DNA from: Fimenecus sp045545735
Lineage (GTDB): Bacteria; Bacillota; Clostridia; Oscillospirales; Acutalibacteraceae
Direction: 5' to 3'
DNA: 64,000 nucleotides
NCBI GenBank assembly: GCA_045545735.1
Contig: JAZQBM010000012.1
Location: 248,001-312,000 of the forward strand
The notes beneath the pieces were generated by a model. That model worked only from the letters and a program-made list of their open reading frames with translations, did not search any database and was not told the DNA's origin. Shown here in pieces: positions 25,196 to 35,741 of the stretch. Each line of letters opens with the position of its first letter. The stretch's first letter is position 1. The translations under genes and the position numbers were made by a program.

Positions 25196-25302
25196 TGATA
25201 GAAAATAATGATTGTATCAAATTCGCACTGACTAAGTAATAGTAATTTTGCTATATTGTGCTTAGTACACTAAAGTGATTGAGATAATAAAGGAAATTAA
25301 CT

Positions 25303-26262
25303 ATGATATTTTTCATAACAGTATTAAGAGCATTAGCTGCTTGCATTATTACAAATTCACATTATGTAGGTGTTTATCCGACCGATTTAATCGCTAATGG
25401 TGGATTATTTGGCGACGTGATTTTCTTTGCGGTTTCAGGTTTTTGCCTTACAAACGTAAAAAACAGTTTTCCAAAATGGTATGGTAAAAGACTTGTACGT
25501 GTTTTCCCCGCAGTATTTATAATTTCTATAATCTATATTTTGTTAGGAATTCACGAGTTTCAATCAACATTACAAGGTGTAATTGATAGTTTTATTTTAC
25601 CGGTTAAATATCACTTTGTATCATCAATTATTATTTTGTATATTCCTTTCTACGTTGTTATGAAAGTGCAAAAATTAAGAGCCAACCTCCTAAAAATAGG
25701 GGGGGTAGCGGCTCTTGTCTGGCTTTTGATTTACGTCTTTTTTTACGACAAATCTTATTATCATATTGATACAGTACGTGAGCCAATGATTAGATTTTTG
25801 TTCTTCTTTGCTATGCTTTTAGGTGCTTATTTCAAAGAGAATCTTGAAAAGTATCGCAATAAAAAATCAATTGTTTCATGGATTTTACTTCCAATTTTGT
25901 TTGTTGCGTATTTTGCAAGCAAACTAATTTTCAGTAGAGTTGACAGTATTTCAAACTTGCAAATTGTAAATCAAATTATATTATTTGTATTACTTGCTGT
26001 AACTTTTCGTTGTTTTATGTCAATCGACGGTTGGCTTGAAAACTTGCCAAAATGGATAAAAGCTATAATAACGTTCGTTTCAGGAATTACTCTTGAAATA
26101 TACCTTGTTCAAATTGGAATTATAGATAAACTTAATTTCTTGCCATTCCCACTAAACTGGTTGTTGATTACCGGCGTAATCGTGTTATTAGCGTTTATTC
26201 TCAATAAATTTTCATCACTTGTTCAAAAGCCACTGTTAAAGCTTTTGAATAAAGATAAATGA
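25303..26262 (+). CDS. Acyltransferase family 3 membrane protein
   Basis: A 319-residue protein with about ten transmembrane helices. The N-terminal LRALAACIITNSHY carries the conserved Arg and the active-site His of acyltransferase family 3 (OafA/WecH type); FFAVSGFCLTN and YGKRLVRVFPAVF are further signatures. It would O- or N-acylate the lipid-linked repeat unit or polymer, commonly with acetyl groups. RBS AAAGGAAA precedes ATG 25303. Confidence 0.85.
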   Translation: MIFFITVLRALAACIITNSHYVGVYPTDLIANGGLFGDVIFFAVSGFCLTNVKNSFPKWYGKRLVRVFPAVFIISIIYILLGIHEFQSTLQGVIDSFILPVKYHFVSSIIILYIPFYVVMKVQKLRANLLKIGGVAALVWLLIYVFFYDKSYYHIDTVREPMIRFLFFFAMLLGAYFKENLEKYRNKKSIVSWILLPILFVAYFASKLIFSRVDSISNLQIVNQIILFVLLAVTFRCFMSIDGWLENLPKWIKAIITFVSGITLEIYLVQIGIIDKLNFLPFPLNWLLITGVIVLLAFILNKFSSLVQKPLLKLLNKDK

Positions 26263-26271
26263 GGTAATATA

Positions 26272-27165
26272 ATGATTAATTTGAAGAAAATATTAAAACC
26301 GGATTTCAGGCGAAACGCAAGATATTTGCTGACTTTTGTGCCGGATAAAGCATATTTACAATTACATTATTTTCTTACAATAGGAAGATTTGTGAACTTT
26401 AAAAATCCAAAAACATATACTGAGAAACTTCAATGGTTAAAACTTAATGACCAAAGACCAGAATATAGCAAGTTAGTTGATAAACTTGCCGTCCGTGACC
26501 ATATTGATGAGGTTCTAGGTGAAGGGCATTTGTTTCCATTGCTTGGTGTTTGGGACTCTTTTGATGACATTGATTTTGACAGTCTTCCTGAACAGTTCGT
26601 ACTAAAATGTAATCACGATTCAGGCAGTACAAGAGTAATTAAGTCAAAATCATCAATAACACCGGAACAAATGGAAAAATATCGCGAACATTTTAACAGG
26701 CGAGTAGGTCGCGACTATTACTATGCTTGTCGCGAATATCCATATAAGGGTCTTCCACGTCATATAATTGCTGAAGCATTTATGGTTGATGAATCGGCTC
26801 CTGAAAAAAGTATTGAGGATTACAAATTCTTCTGTTTTAACGGTGAACCTAAAATTATGTTTGTTGCAACTGACCGCGATACTGACGTAAAATTTGATTT
26901 CTTCGATATGGATTTCAATCATCTTGATATTGAAAATATTCATGCTCAGTCAGGCAAAGAAATTCAGAAACCTGCAATGTTTGAAGAAATGAAAGAAATT
27001 GCAGCAAAACTTTCCCAAGGTATGCGTCAGGTGAGAATTGATTTATATGAACTTAACGGAAAAATCTACTTTGGAGAATATACAATTTTCCATGGAGCAG
27101 GATTTGGTGAATTTAAGCCTCGTGAATGGGAAGAACGCTTAGGCGATTGGATTGACTTAAAATAA
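26272..27165 (+). CDS. TupA-like ATP-grasp protein
   Basis: A 297-residue ATP-grasp-fold protein of the TupA type, found in teichuronopeptide and capsule loci. KTYTEKLQWLKL, KLAVRDHI, FVLKCNHDSGS and a late RIDLYELNGKIYFGE (metal/ATP strand) are characteristic. TupA-like enzymes are thought to attach amino acids or peptides to uronic acid carboxylates, which fits a locus rich in uronic acids. The exact substrate is an inference. RBS GAGGTAAT precedes ATG 26272. Confidence 0.8.
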   Translation: MINLKKILKPDFRRNARYLLTFVPDKAYLQLHYFLTIGRFVNFKNPKTYTEKLQWLKLNDQRPEYSKLVDKLAVRDHIDEVLGEGHLFPLLGVWDSFDDIDFDSLPEQFVLKCNHDSGSTRVIKSKSSITPEQMEKYREHFNRRVGRDYYYACREYPYKGLPRHIIAEAFMVDESAPEKSIEDYKFFCFNGEPKIMFVATDRDTDVKFDFFDMDFNHLDIENIHAQSGKEIQKPAMFEEMKEIAAKLSQGMRQVRIDLYELNGKIYFGEYTIFHGAGFGEFKPREWEERLGDWIDLK

Positions 27166-27188
27166 TCCTGAAGAAAGGTGTTTAAATA

Positions 27189-28463
27189 ATGAGAATATTA
27201 GTATTGTCCAGCACACCTTGGACTAACGATAACAGTTTTGGTAATTCTTTCGGTAATATTTTTGAGGGAATCCCAGACATTGAAATAGCAAATATTTACT
27301 GTAAATATGGCAAGCCAAATACAAATCTTGTTTCAAGATTCTTTCAGATTACTGAGAAATCAATGTTCAGAAACTTTAAAAATCCTAAAATCCCGTCAGG
27401 TCAAGAGGTTTTTATGGATGAAAGTGTCCCAACTGATGTTGTTGAGCCAAAATCTGCTGACCTTGCCCGTAAAAAAAGATGGATTTTGATGTTCTGGGCG
27501 AGAGATTTAATTTGGAAATTTGGCCGTTGGAAATCACCTGAACTAAAGAAGTTTATTGATGATTTTAACCCGGATATAATTTTTCAACCTGTTTATTATG
27601 TAAGTCATATGAACAGAATCGCAAATTTTATCAAGAAATATACAGGCGTACCAATGTATGGCTATGTTTCAGATGATGTTTACACTCTTAAACAATTTTC
27701 TTTGTCACCATTTTATTGGATTAACAGATTTATGTGTAGAGCAAAAGTTAAGAAAGTAGTAAAGCAGTGTGAAATTCTTTACACAATTTCTGAAGTTCAG
27801 CGTGCAGAGTATGAAAAGATTTTTAAAATTCCTTGTAAGATTTTAACTAAATCTGCAAATTTTGATGAGCCTGCACAGGTGAAAACAAAATATAATAAGC
27901 CGTTGCAATTTGTTTTTACTGGTAATATTGGTACAAAACGTTGGAAATCTCTTGCGATTATTGCAGAAGCATTAAAAGAGATTAATAAAGACGGCATTAA
28001 GGCAGAAATGAAAATATATACTGGCGGTCTTGTTACTGATGAAATCAGTCAAGCTCTCAATGTTGAAAATACATCAAAAATTATGGGATTTGTATCATCA
28101 AGTGAAATTCCAAGAATTCAGCGTGATGCTGATGTGCTTATTCATGTTGAGTCATCTTCATTGCAAAGTAGATTGTGTGTTCGTCAGTCATTCTCAACAA
28201 AGATTGTTGACTATCTTAAAATGGCAAGACCAATTCTGGCAGTAGGACCTAAAGAAGTTGCATCTATTGAACACTTAGTTAGAAACGATTGTGCAATCGT
28301 TGCCGATAATAAGGATGAGCTTATAGAAAAACTTAATGCAGTTTTAAGTGATGAAAACAAATTGACTGAAATAGCATTAAAAGGCTATGAATGTGGTAGA
28401 AAATACCACAATAAAGCAGATTATAACAAAATGTTGTCAGAGGATTTAAGAAGTAAGTTATAA
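27189..28463 (+). CDS. Glycosyltransferase, GT4-like
   Basis: A 424-residue GT-B glycosyltransferase. The N-terminus ILVLSSTPWTNDNSFGNSF, then IIFQPVYYVSHMN, YGYVSDDVY and the C-terminal FVFTGNIGTKRWKSL and FSTKIVDYLKMARPILAVGP indicate a GT4-type enzyme, though the classic E-x7-E motif is weak. RBS GAAAGG precedes ATG 27189. Function in the repeat unit is not assignable. Confidence 0.75.
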   Translation: MRILVLSSTPWTNDNSFGNSFGNIFEGIPDIEIANIYCKYGKPNTNLVSRFFQITEKSMFRNFKNPKIPSGQEVFMDESVPTDVVEPKSADLARKKRWILMFWARDLIWKFGRWKSPELKKFIDDFNPDIIFQPVYYVSHMNRIANFIKKYTGVPMYGYVSDDVYTLKQFSLSPFYWINRFMCRAKVKKVVKQCEILYTISEVQRAEYEKIFKIPCKILTKSANFDEPAQVKTKYNKPLQFVFTGNIGTKRWKSLAIIAEALKEINKDGIKAEMKIYTGGLVTDEISQALNVENTSKIMGFVSSSEIPRIQRDADVLIHVESSSLQSRLCVRQSFSTKIVDYLKMARPILAVGPKEVASIEHLVRNDCAIVADNKDELIEKLNAVLSDENKLTEIALKGYECGRKYHNKADYNKMLSEDLRSKL

Positions 28464-28480
28464 TTCCGGAGGTGAATGAG

Positions 28481-29689
28481 TTGAAAATTTTACAAATAAA
28501 TGCAGTTTACAATCTTAGTAGTACGGGTAAAATCAGTACAGATTTTCAAAATTACATAAATGAAAAAACAGAACATATTTGTAAAACAGCTTTTTCATAC
28601 GGCGGAACAGAGGCTGATGGTTATATTATCGGTTCTCAGATGGACCGTAAAATACACGGCTTTTTATCAAGACTTACAGGCAAGCAAGCGTGGTTTTCAA
28701 AGAATGCAACAAAAAAACTCCTAAATTTTATAGATGAATACTCACCTGATATAATTCAACTTGGAAACCTGCATGGAAACTGTATTAATTTTCCAATGCT
28801 GATGAAATATATTGCTGAAAAAGATATTCCAACAGTTTATACACTGCACGATTGTTGGCCATTTACAGGTAAATGTTGTCATTATACAGCAGATAAATGT
28901 TATAAATGGCAGACAGGGTGTTACGAATGTCCTCGTTTAAATAAAGATAATGCAAGTTGGGGTGTAGATAAAACTCAAGAATTATGGCGAGAAAAGCGTA
29001 AACTCTTTAGTGAAATTCCACGTCTTGCAGTTGTTGGAGTTTCAAAATGGATTGTAGATGAATCAATGAAATCACCTTTAATGGAAAATGTGAAAATATT
29101 TGACTATATATATAATGGTATTGATGCTGATATTTTCAAGCCAAATTTACAATCAACAGTAAGAGAAAAATATAATCTTAAAGAAAAAAAAATATTGTTA
29201 GGTGTTGCATCGGGTTGGCAGGCATGTAAAGGACTTTATGATATTGTAGAGCTTTCAAAGATGGTTCCTTCTGATTGTCAAATAGTTCTAGTTGGCAATA
29301 TCAATGAGCCTATACCTGAATGCAATATATTGAATATTCCTGCAACAGAAAATGTACATGAATTGGTTGATTGGTATTCAGCGGCTGATGTACTTATCAA
29401 TATGTCAAAAGAAGAAACTTTCGGTAAAGTATCAGCAGAAGCCCTTATGTGTGGAACTCCTGTTGTGTGCTTTAACAGTACAGCAAATCCGGAGTTGGTA
29501 GGGGAAAATTGTGGACTTGTTTGCAAAACCGAAAATATTTCAGATTTTAAAGATTTGGTTATGGAAGTGCTTAAAAATGGCAAAGAAACATATTTTGACG
29601 CTTGCATAAATTTTGCTACTGAAAATTTTGTAATCGAGAAAAGTTTTGTAAAATATGTGCAACTATATGCAGATTTGTTGGATGTTTAA
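28481..29689 (+). CDS. Glycosyltransferase family 4 (paralogue of the one at 34530)
   Basis: A 402-residue GT4 enzyme. It opens with KILQINAVYNLSSTGKIS; TLHDCWPFTGKC, WQTGCYECP and ETFGKVSAEALMCGTPVV match the 34530 protein closely, showing a duplication. The conserved Cys cluster around CHYTADKCYKWQTGCYEC is shared. TTG 28481 is taken as start: GGAGG lies 8 bp upstream and the paralogue also starts with TTG-AAA-ATT; GTG 28472 overlaps that RBS. Donor sugar unknown. Confidence 0.85.
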   Translation: MKILQINAVYNLSSTGKISTDFQNYINEKTEHICKTAFSYGGTEADGYIIGSQMDRKIHGFLSRLTGKQAWFSKNATKKLLNFIDEYSPDIIQLGNLHGNCINFPMLMKYIAEKDIPTVYTLHDCWPFTGKCCHYTADKCYKWQTGCYECPRLNKDNASWGVDKTQELWREKRKLFSEIPRLAVVGVSKWIVDESMKSPLMENVKIFDYIYNGIDADIFKPNLQSTVREKYNLKEKKILLGVASGWQACKGLYDIVELSKMVPSDCQIVLVGNINEPIPECNILNIPATENVHELVDWYSAADVLINMSKEETFGKVSAEALMCGTPVVCFNSTANPELVGENCGLVCKTENISDFKDLVMEVLKNGKETYFDACINFATENFVIEKSFVKYVQLYADLLDV

Positions 29690-29725
29690 TAGTTTTATTT
29701 AACTTGATTGAAAAGTGGGTTATTA

Positions 29726-30790
29726 ATGAATATTTATGTTGTAAATATCATATTAACTTTCATTTGGGCTTTTTTATTCTTAAAGATATATAGAGGCTCG
29801 GGTGAAGGTAATAGAGGTAAAAAAATATTTTGCACATTGACAACGATTCAGTGGATACTGATTTCGGGTCTTAGAGGTATGTCTGTAAGTCCTGACATGG
29901 AAAGTTATAAATATAGATTTGAAAACACCTTAGTGACCCCATGGAGACAACTTTTCAACAATTTTGAGTTGGTTTATATAAATGGTGAAGGCAAAGACCC
30001 GGGTTATGCTATTTTTGAAAAGATAGTTCAGATTTTTACTGACGATTATCAAGTGTTTTTATTCATTGTTGCTGTAATATTTTTTACAGCAATGGGTGTA
30101 TGGGTATATAAATACTCAGATAATCCACTTTTAAGTATGTTGATTTTCGACTCATTTATGTCTTCGTTCTTTGCACTTACAGGAACAAGACAAACACTAG
30201 CAACTGTATTGGTTGTTTTTGTGGGTGGTTATTTTATTAGGAATCGAAAGTTTTGGCAGTTCTTGGTTGTAACATTTGTAGCTTATACAATACATAAATC
30301 TGCAATTTGCGTACTACCGTTCTATTTTGTTGCTAATATTGAAGTTACAAGAAAATATGTTGCTATTTGTGTTGGTTCAATTCCGATTCTGTTTATTTTT
30401 AAGGAACAATTTTTTGATATATTGGGTGCTTTGGCTGGTTATGAGTATGGAGAGTTAGAGAGTGGCGGTGCTTATGGTTTTACCTTAATGTATATAGCTG
30501 TTTTATTTGTTTCCATATGGCTTTTACGACACTTTAAAAAGAATAGTGAAGATTATAAAATATATTATAATGCCTTATTCTTAGGTGCAATATTCCTGCC
30601 GCTTGTTTTTGTTAATCCCGCTGCAATGCGAGTTGTTCAATATTACTCGTTGTATTTAATGCTTTTAATTCCACAACTTGTTAAATGTTTTGAACGCAAA
30701 TTACATGGCCCAATTACATTTGTTATGATAGCGGCACTATTAGTTACTACTAATGTATATTTATATCATTATGAGTTTTTCTGGCAATAA
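29726..30790 (+). CDS. EpsG-family polysaccharide polymerase (Wzy-like), first copy
   Basis: A 354-residue integral membrane protein with about ten helices. The early WILISGLRGMSVSPDMESY, containing an Arg/Asp-rich first loop, and FALTGTRQTLATVLVVF are characteristic of the EpsG family, which polymerises lipid-linked repeat units. ATG 29726 is preferred to TTG 29708, because AAAGTGGG lies between them. A second member lies at 36994. Confidence 0.82.
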   Translation: MNIYVVNIILTFIWAFLFLKIYRGSGEGNRGKKIFCTLTTIQWILISGLRGMSVSPDMESYKYRFENTLVTPWRQLFNNFELVYINGEGKDPGYAIFEKIVQIFTDDYQVFLFIVAVIFFTAMGVWVYKYSDNPLLSMLIFDSFMSSFFALTGTRQTLATVLVVFVGGYFIRNRKFWQFLVVTFVAYTIHKSAICVLPFYFVANIEVTRKYVAICVGSIPILFIFKEQFFDILGALAGYEYGELESGGAYGFTLMYIAVLFVSIWLLRHFKKNSEDYKIYYNALFLGAIFLPLVFVNPAAMRVVQYYSLYLMLLIPQLVKCFERKLHGPITFVMIAALLVTTNVYLYHYEFFWQ

Positions 30791-30802
30791 GGAGCAAATG
30801 TT

Positions 30803-31939
30803 TTGAAAAAAGTATTTTATTTAAGTTATTTTGATATACCGGAGCATGCAGAACAAAAACGTAACTATGTTCTTTCTGCCGCCACAAAATCAGAATATGA
30901 ATGTAAAGCACTTGCAAAAGCTGGTTATACAGTGGAAATTGTTTCTGCTGCAGGTACATATTCCAATAAATTTTGTTCTGGTAGTGTGACAGAACTTTGT
31001 GAAAATCTTAAATTAAGATTATTTGATGCTATGCCAACGAAGTATCATTTTCAAAGTGTTATTGCACGTAAACACCTAAAAAAACAATTAACACGTTATC
31101 TGCTAAGTAATGTAACTGAAAATGATATTCTTGTTGCCTATCATTCAATGGCTTATGCTGATATAGTTAAGCAAATTAAGGATAAAAGAAATCCTAAACT
31201 CATAATTGAAGCGAATGAGGTTTATGCAGATGTTACAGGTGATGAGAGAATTCGTGAAGCAGAGCAGAATTTTTTACAGTCGGCAGATGCTTATATTCTC
31301 TCAACCGAGCTTCTCAATGAAAAAATCAATGTGAATAATAAACCTTATGTTGTAAATTATGGTACTTTTGACGATGCACCACAACTTGCAGACCATATAA
31401 ACGATGGAAAAATTCATGTAGTTTATGCCGGTGTCCTTGAACCGCGAAAAGGAGCACAACTTGCAGTTTCAGCGGCGGAGTTTTTACCAGAAAATTATCA
31501 TATACATATTATTGGTTTCGGTAGTGAAAAAGACATAAACGATATAAAATCTTTAATTGCAGAAGTTTCTTCCAAAACAAAGTGTACTGTTACTTTTGAT
31601 GGTAAATATAGCGGTGAGGATTACATTCATTTTTTACAGGGTTGTCATATAGGACTTGCAACGCAAAACAAAGATGCTTCATTTAATGGAACATCTTTTC
31701 CATCAAAAGTATTATCATATCTTTCAAATGGCTTGCGTGTGGTTTCTGTACGCATAAAAGCAATAGAGGTTTCAAAAGTTGCAAATCTAATGTATTTTTA
31801 TGATAACGATAATGCAAAAGCGGTAGCAGATGCGATTTTATCAATCAATTTAACAGATGGTTACAATAGTCGAAATACACTTAGAAAGTTAAATGAAGAA
31901 TTTGCAAAAGAAATGATAGATATATTGGAAAAGTGGTGA
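30803..31939 (+). CDS. Glycosyltransferase, GT-B type
   Basis: A 378-residue glycosyltransferase. It opens KKVFYLSYFDIPEHAEQKRN; the C-terminal domain has VVYAGVLEPRKGAQLAVSAA, IIGFGSEKDI and GTSFPSKVLSYLSNGLRVVS, where Ser-Lys replaces the usual Glu motif as in several GT4-like capsule enzymes. TTG 30803 follows AAGGAGC by 6 bp. Specificity cannot be read. Confidence 0.78.
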   Translation: MKKVFYLSYFDIPEHAEQKRNYVLSAATKSEYECKALAKAGYTVEIVSAAGTYSNKFCSGSVTELCENLKLRLFDAMPTKYHFQSVIARKHLKKQLTRYLLSNVTENDILVAYHSMAYADIVKQIKDKRNPKLIIEANEVYADVTGDERIREAEQNFLQSADAYILSTELLNEKINVNNKPYVVNYGTFDDAPQLADHINDGKIHVVYAGVLEPRKGAQLAVSAAEFLPENYHIHIIGFGSEKDINDIKSLIAEVSSKTKCTVTFDGKYSGEDYIHFLQGCHIGLATQNKDASFNGTSFPSKVLSYLSNGLRVVSVRIKAIEVSKVANLMYFYDNDNAKAVADAILSINLTDGYNSRNTLRKLNEEFAKEMIDILEKW

Positions 31940-31944
31940 AATAA

Positions 31945-33462
31945 TTGAATAGAAAAGTAGGTGTTATTTGTTCATATGCTTATATGTTGATTGAAATTGT
32001 TTCAGCAACATTGTTCACGCCGTTTTTAATCCGCATGTTAGGTGATAGTGAATACGGTGTTTATCAACTTGTAATATCAATTACTTCATATCTTATGCTG
32101 TTTGATATGGGCGTAGGAAATGCTGTTATTAGATATATTGCAAAGTATAGAACTAATAATGATATTCAAAAACAACAAGAATTATTGGGTGTTGTTACAG
32201 CTTTTTATTTAATTATTGCCACTATTATAATAATAATTGGTGTAGTTTTATGCGTTTTATTTCCAATTATTTTTGCGAAGGGTCTATCATATGAAGAGAT
32301 ATCTATTGGTAGAACGCTTTTGATTTTAAATGTTCTGTCAACTGCCTGTTCAATAGGCACGGCAGGTTTTTCAGCTTGTATCCACGCTTATGAACGATTT
32401 TTCTTTTCAAAGATTAAATCTATTGTAATAGTTATCTTGCGAATGGGTATTTTGTTTTTAATACTCAGTTTAGGTGCAAAAAGCATTGGCGTTGTAGTTA
32501 TTCATTTATTATTCAATATAGCAACTTGTATGTTGAGCATATGCTATGTTGTGAAAAAAATAAAGATATATCCAAAAATTGGCAAGCCGGATACGTCATT
32601 TATAAAAGAGATACTTTCGTATTCTGGTTTTGTAACATTACAAATGATTGCCACTCAAATTAATTCAATGACAGATTCTGTATTACTTGGTATTTTTGCA
32701 GAAGGTTCTGCTGTTTTAATTGCAATTTATAGTGTGGGTATACAGATTGTTCAGTATTTTAAAACCATAGGTGGTCATGTGAATGGTGTGCTTATGGCAG
32801 GTGCAGTGCGACTTGTTGAAAGTGGGGCTAAACCTAAGGACTTACAGAATGAAATGGTTCGAATAGGTCGAATTAATTTTATGATGTTAGGAATAGTATT
32901 TGCAACCTTTTTAGTAAATGGAAAGCACTTCCTTACGCTATGGGTCGGAGAAGGATATGAACAAAGTTATTATGTAGCAATAGCGGTAATGATACCAACA
33001 ATGTTTAATATTGTTCAGTCAATAGGGAATCAGATACTTTGGGCACTAAATAAGCATCGTGTATTGGCAATAATTCAAGTAGTTTCTGCTTTTTTAAATG
33101 TGATTTTAACAATATTCTTAATTCGCTGGAATCCTCTTGTGGGTGCAGTAATTGGTTCTGTAATTGCTTTAGTAGTGGGAGATATATTCTGTATGAATAT
33201 AGTCTTCAAAAAAGATGTTAAAATAAGTTTAACGGGTTATTATTTAGGGCTTGCTAAAGGAATTGTTCCGGCATTAGTAATATCATTTATTTCAGGTTTA
33301 ATTTTTAATATATTTGGATTTGAGAGATATGGTTGGGTTGGATTTATAATTAATTGTGCGTTTGTGGTATGTATTTATGGCATATGTATGATAGTATTCG
33401 GAATGAATGAATCTGAAAAAAAGATGCTGCTTGGTATGTGGAAAAAAATAGCTAGGAGATGA
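31945..33462 (+). CDS. Wzx-type flippase, first copy
   Basis: A 505-residue MOP-superfamily protein with 14 predicted helices. It opens NRKVGVICSYAYMLIEIVSATLF..., followed by LLMFDMGVGNAVIRYIAKYR-like sequence typical of PST/Wzx transporters, which move lipid-linked repeat units across the membrane. The second copy at 38168 shares the same start and TQ/SYINSMTDSVLLGIFA-type segment. TTG start with GTGAAAT upstream, 5 bp after the preceding gene. Confidence 0.88.
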   Translation: MNRKVGVICSYAYMLIEIVSATLFTPFLIRMLGDSEYGVYQLVISITSYLMLFDMGVGNAVIRYIAKYRTNNDIQKQQELLGVVTAFYLIIATIIIIIGVVLCVLFPIIFAKGLSYEEISIGRTLLILNVLSTACSIGTAGFSACIHAYERFFFSKIKSIVIVILRMGILFLILSLGAKSIGVVVIHLLFNIATCMLSICYVVKKIKIYPKIGKPDTSFIKEILSYSGFVTLQMIATQINSMTDSVLLGIFAEGSAVLIAIYSVGIQIVQYFKTIGGHVNGVLMAGAVRLVESGAKPKDLQNEMVRIGRINFMMLGIVFATFLVNGKHFLTLWVGEGYEQSYYVAIAVMIPTMFNIVQSIGNQILWALNKHRVLAIIQVVSAFLNVILTIFLIRWNPLVGAVIGSVIALVVGDIFCMNIVFKKDVKISLTGYYLGLAKGIVPALVISFISGLIFNIFGFERYGWVGFIINCAFVVCIYGICMIVFGMNESEKKMLLGMWKKIARR

Positions 33463-33466
33463 TAGA

Positions 33467-34513
33467 TTGGCTGAAAATATTAGTATGAATAGGGAGTTAT
33501 TAATTAGTTTTGTAATTCCTGTTTATAACTCAAAAGATTATATTGCAGATTGTATTTATTCAATAATTAATCAAGATATCGATAAATCAATATATGAAAT
33601 TATATGTGTAGATGATTGTTCAACAGATGGTTCATATGACTTACTAAAAGAATTAGAAAAAGAAATTTCTTGCTTGAAAATTATACAAAATTCTAAAAAC
33701 TCTGGTGTATCATACACAAGAAATTATGGTTTGAGTAACTCACATGGAAAATATGTTAGGTTTGTGGATTCTGATGACCTTATATATCCTGGTTGTTTAA
33801 AGAAATCAATTGAATTACTTAATGAAAATGAACCGGATGTTTTAGTGGGTAACTATATTAAAGTGCCTGAAAATACAAAGTTATATGAAAATTTTGAAGT
33901 CAAAGAGTTTAATACTACATACAGTTGTTATGAAAAGGTTTTTGATGCAGCTCCAATTGAAATCAATGATAATAAACCAATGCTATCAACAACTATGTCT
34001 TTTTTCAACCGAGACTTTCTAAATAAGGGAAATATTAAATATGATGAAAATATACCTATAAGTGAAGAATTAGATTTTTATCTTGCATTTCCTAAAAGTT
34101 GTAGAATAATAAAAATGAACGCTATTTGTTATCTTTATAGATATAGAGAGGGTTCGTTGGTTAATTCAAAAAAACGCTATAAAAGAGGGTATGAAGCGGC
34201 AAGTTACATTCTCGAAAAATACATATCAAAAAATGGCGTTTATTCTGATAAGAATAAAGAAGAAAAAAAGAATTTTACAGATACGGTTGCAGTTATGAAA
34301 CATAACATTGCAAACTCATTGGTTTTGGTGGATGATTATACATATGTTAAGGAACAGTTAAGAATTCTTGAACAAAAAGGATTTTATCCATATCCGTTTA
34401 ACATATCCGCACTAAAAACTAATAGACAGCCACTGTATAAACGATTGGCACTATTTTTATTACCAATTAAGCCAATTTTTCTTTTAGTAAATAAAGTATT
34501 TACAAAAAAATAA
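33467..34513 (+). CDS. Glycosyltransferase family 2
   Basis: A 348-residue GT2 enzyme: SFVIPVYNSKDYIADCIYS, CVDDCSTDGSYDLL, NSGVSYTRN and VRFVDSDDLIYPG (DXD). The local DNA is more AT-rich than the neighbouring tviB/capE-type genes, suggesting a different origin for this middle block. TTG 33467 has TAGGAGATG upstream, 4 bp after the flippase stop. Confidence 0.83.
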   Translation: MAENISMNRELLISFVIPVYNSKDYIADCIYSIINQDIDKSIYEIICVDDCSTDGSYDLLKELEKEISCLKIIQNSKNSGVSYTRNYGLSNSHGKYVRFVDSDDLIYPGCLKKSIELLNENEPDVLVGNYIKVPENTKLYENFEVKEFNTTYSCYEKVFDAAPIEINDNKPMLSTTMSFFNRDFLNKGNIKYDENIPISEELDFYLAFPKSCRIIKMNAICYLYRYREGSLVNSKKRYKRGYEAASYILEKYISKNGVYSDKNKEEKKNFTDTVAVMKHNIANSLVLVDDYTYVKEQLRILEQKGFYPYPFNISALKTNRQPLYKRLALFLLPIKPIFLLVNKVFTKK

Positions 34514-34529
34514 GAAAGGTGGGGGGACA

Positions 34530-35741
34530 TTGAAAATTGTTCAAGTTAATTCTGTTTACAATATTGCAAGTACAGGTAGAACAACTGCTGAATTACATAA
34601 AGCACTTATTGAGGCAGGTCACGACTCTTATGTAGTGTATTCAAAACCTAATGCAGATGCCCCTGAAACATCTTTCTGTATGGGAAATAATTTTGATAGA
34701 AAACTTCACGGTTTGCTTTCAAGACTTTTTGGTAAACAAGGCTACTTTTCTACGAATTCTACAAGACAGATGCTTAAATATCTTGATAAAGTCAATCCTG
34801 ATGTGGTGCATTTGAGAAATCTTCATGCAAACTATATCAATCTTCCAATGTTATTAAAATATCTTGCAAAAAATGATATAGCAACGGTTATTACATTACA
34901 CGATTTCTGGTTTATAACAGGTAACTGCGTTTATTTTAACCTTGAAAATTGTGATAAATGGCAAACGCAGTGTGGTAATTGTCCCAATATAAATAATGGC
35001 AACCGTTCTTGGTTTTTTGACCGCACAAAAGAAATGCATAAAGATAAAATCAAGTTGTTTGCTGATATTCCTCGTCTTGCCATAACAGGTGTGTCAAAAT
35101 GGGTGGCTGATGAAGCTAAGAAATCGCCGATTGCGAAAAAAGCATTAGTAAAACACATTTATAATTGGATTGATTTTGAAAAATTCTATCCGCGTAATGT
35201 AGATGAACTTAAAAAAACAGAGAATCCACAGAATAAGTTTACAGTGCTCAGTGCCGCAATGATTTGGGACCCTAAAAAAGGGCTTAATAACTATATTGCA
35301 TTGGCAGAACAGAAAAAAGATTACAATTTTATTCTTATTGGTAAAATTCCTGAGGGAACTGCTTTACCATCAAATATGAACTATGTTGGTGTTGTATCTT
35401 CAATAGATAAACTTGCTGAGTATTACAGTATGGCAGACGCATTTGTAACATTTTCAACGGCTGAAACCTTTGGAAAAGTATCTGCTGAGGCTATGGCTTG
35501 CGGTACACCTGTAGTTTGTCACAATGCAACCGCTTGTCCAGAGATTTTAGGCGATGGCTGTGGTTATGCAGTCGAAATAGGTGATTTACAGGGATTTGCT
35601 GATGCTATTGATGAAATTTACAAAAACGGCAAAGAGCATTACAGTAACATTTGTGTTGCACATACCCGTGCAACCTTTGAAAAGAACACTTTAACCAACG
35701 AATATATAGAACTGTATTCACAACTTTGTGAGGAAAAATAA
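34530..35741 (+). CDS. Glycosyltransferase family 4 (paralogue of the one at 28481)
   Basis: A 403-residue GT4 enzyme. KIVQVNSVYNIASTGRTT, TLHDFWFITGNC, WQTQCGNCPN and ETFGKVSAEAMACGTPVVCHN align with the 28481 protein. It begins the second half of the duplicated GT4-polymerase-flippase layout. TTG 34530 follows AAAGGTGGGG. The stop overlaps the next ATG (TAATG). Confidence 0.86.
   Translation: MKIVQVNSVYNIASTGRTTAELHKALIEAGHDSYVVYSKPNADAPETSFCMGNNFDRKLHGLLSRLFGKQGYFSTNSTRQMLKYLDKVNPDVVHLRNLHANYINLPMLLKYLAKNDIATVITLHDFWFITGNCVYFNLENCDKWQTQCGNCPNINNGNRSWFFDRTKEMHKDKIKLFADIPRLAITGVSKWVADEAKKSPIAKKALVKHIYNWIDFEKFYPRNVDELKKTENPQNKFTVLSAAMIWDPKKGLNNYIALAEQKKDYNFILIGKIPEGTALPSNMNYVGVVSSIDKLAEYYSMADAFVTFSTAETFGKVSAEAMACGTPVVCHNATACPEILGDGCGYAVEIGDLQGFADAIDEIYKNGKEHYSNICVAHTRATFEKNTLTNEYIELYSQLCEEK

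Noticed and set aside
25196..25302. Internal promoter in the polysaccharide locus
   Set aside because: No pair of boxes with acceptable match and spacing; only an inverted repeat.
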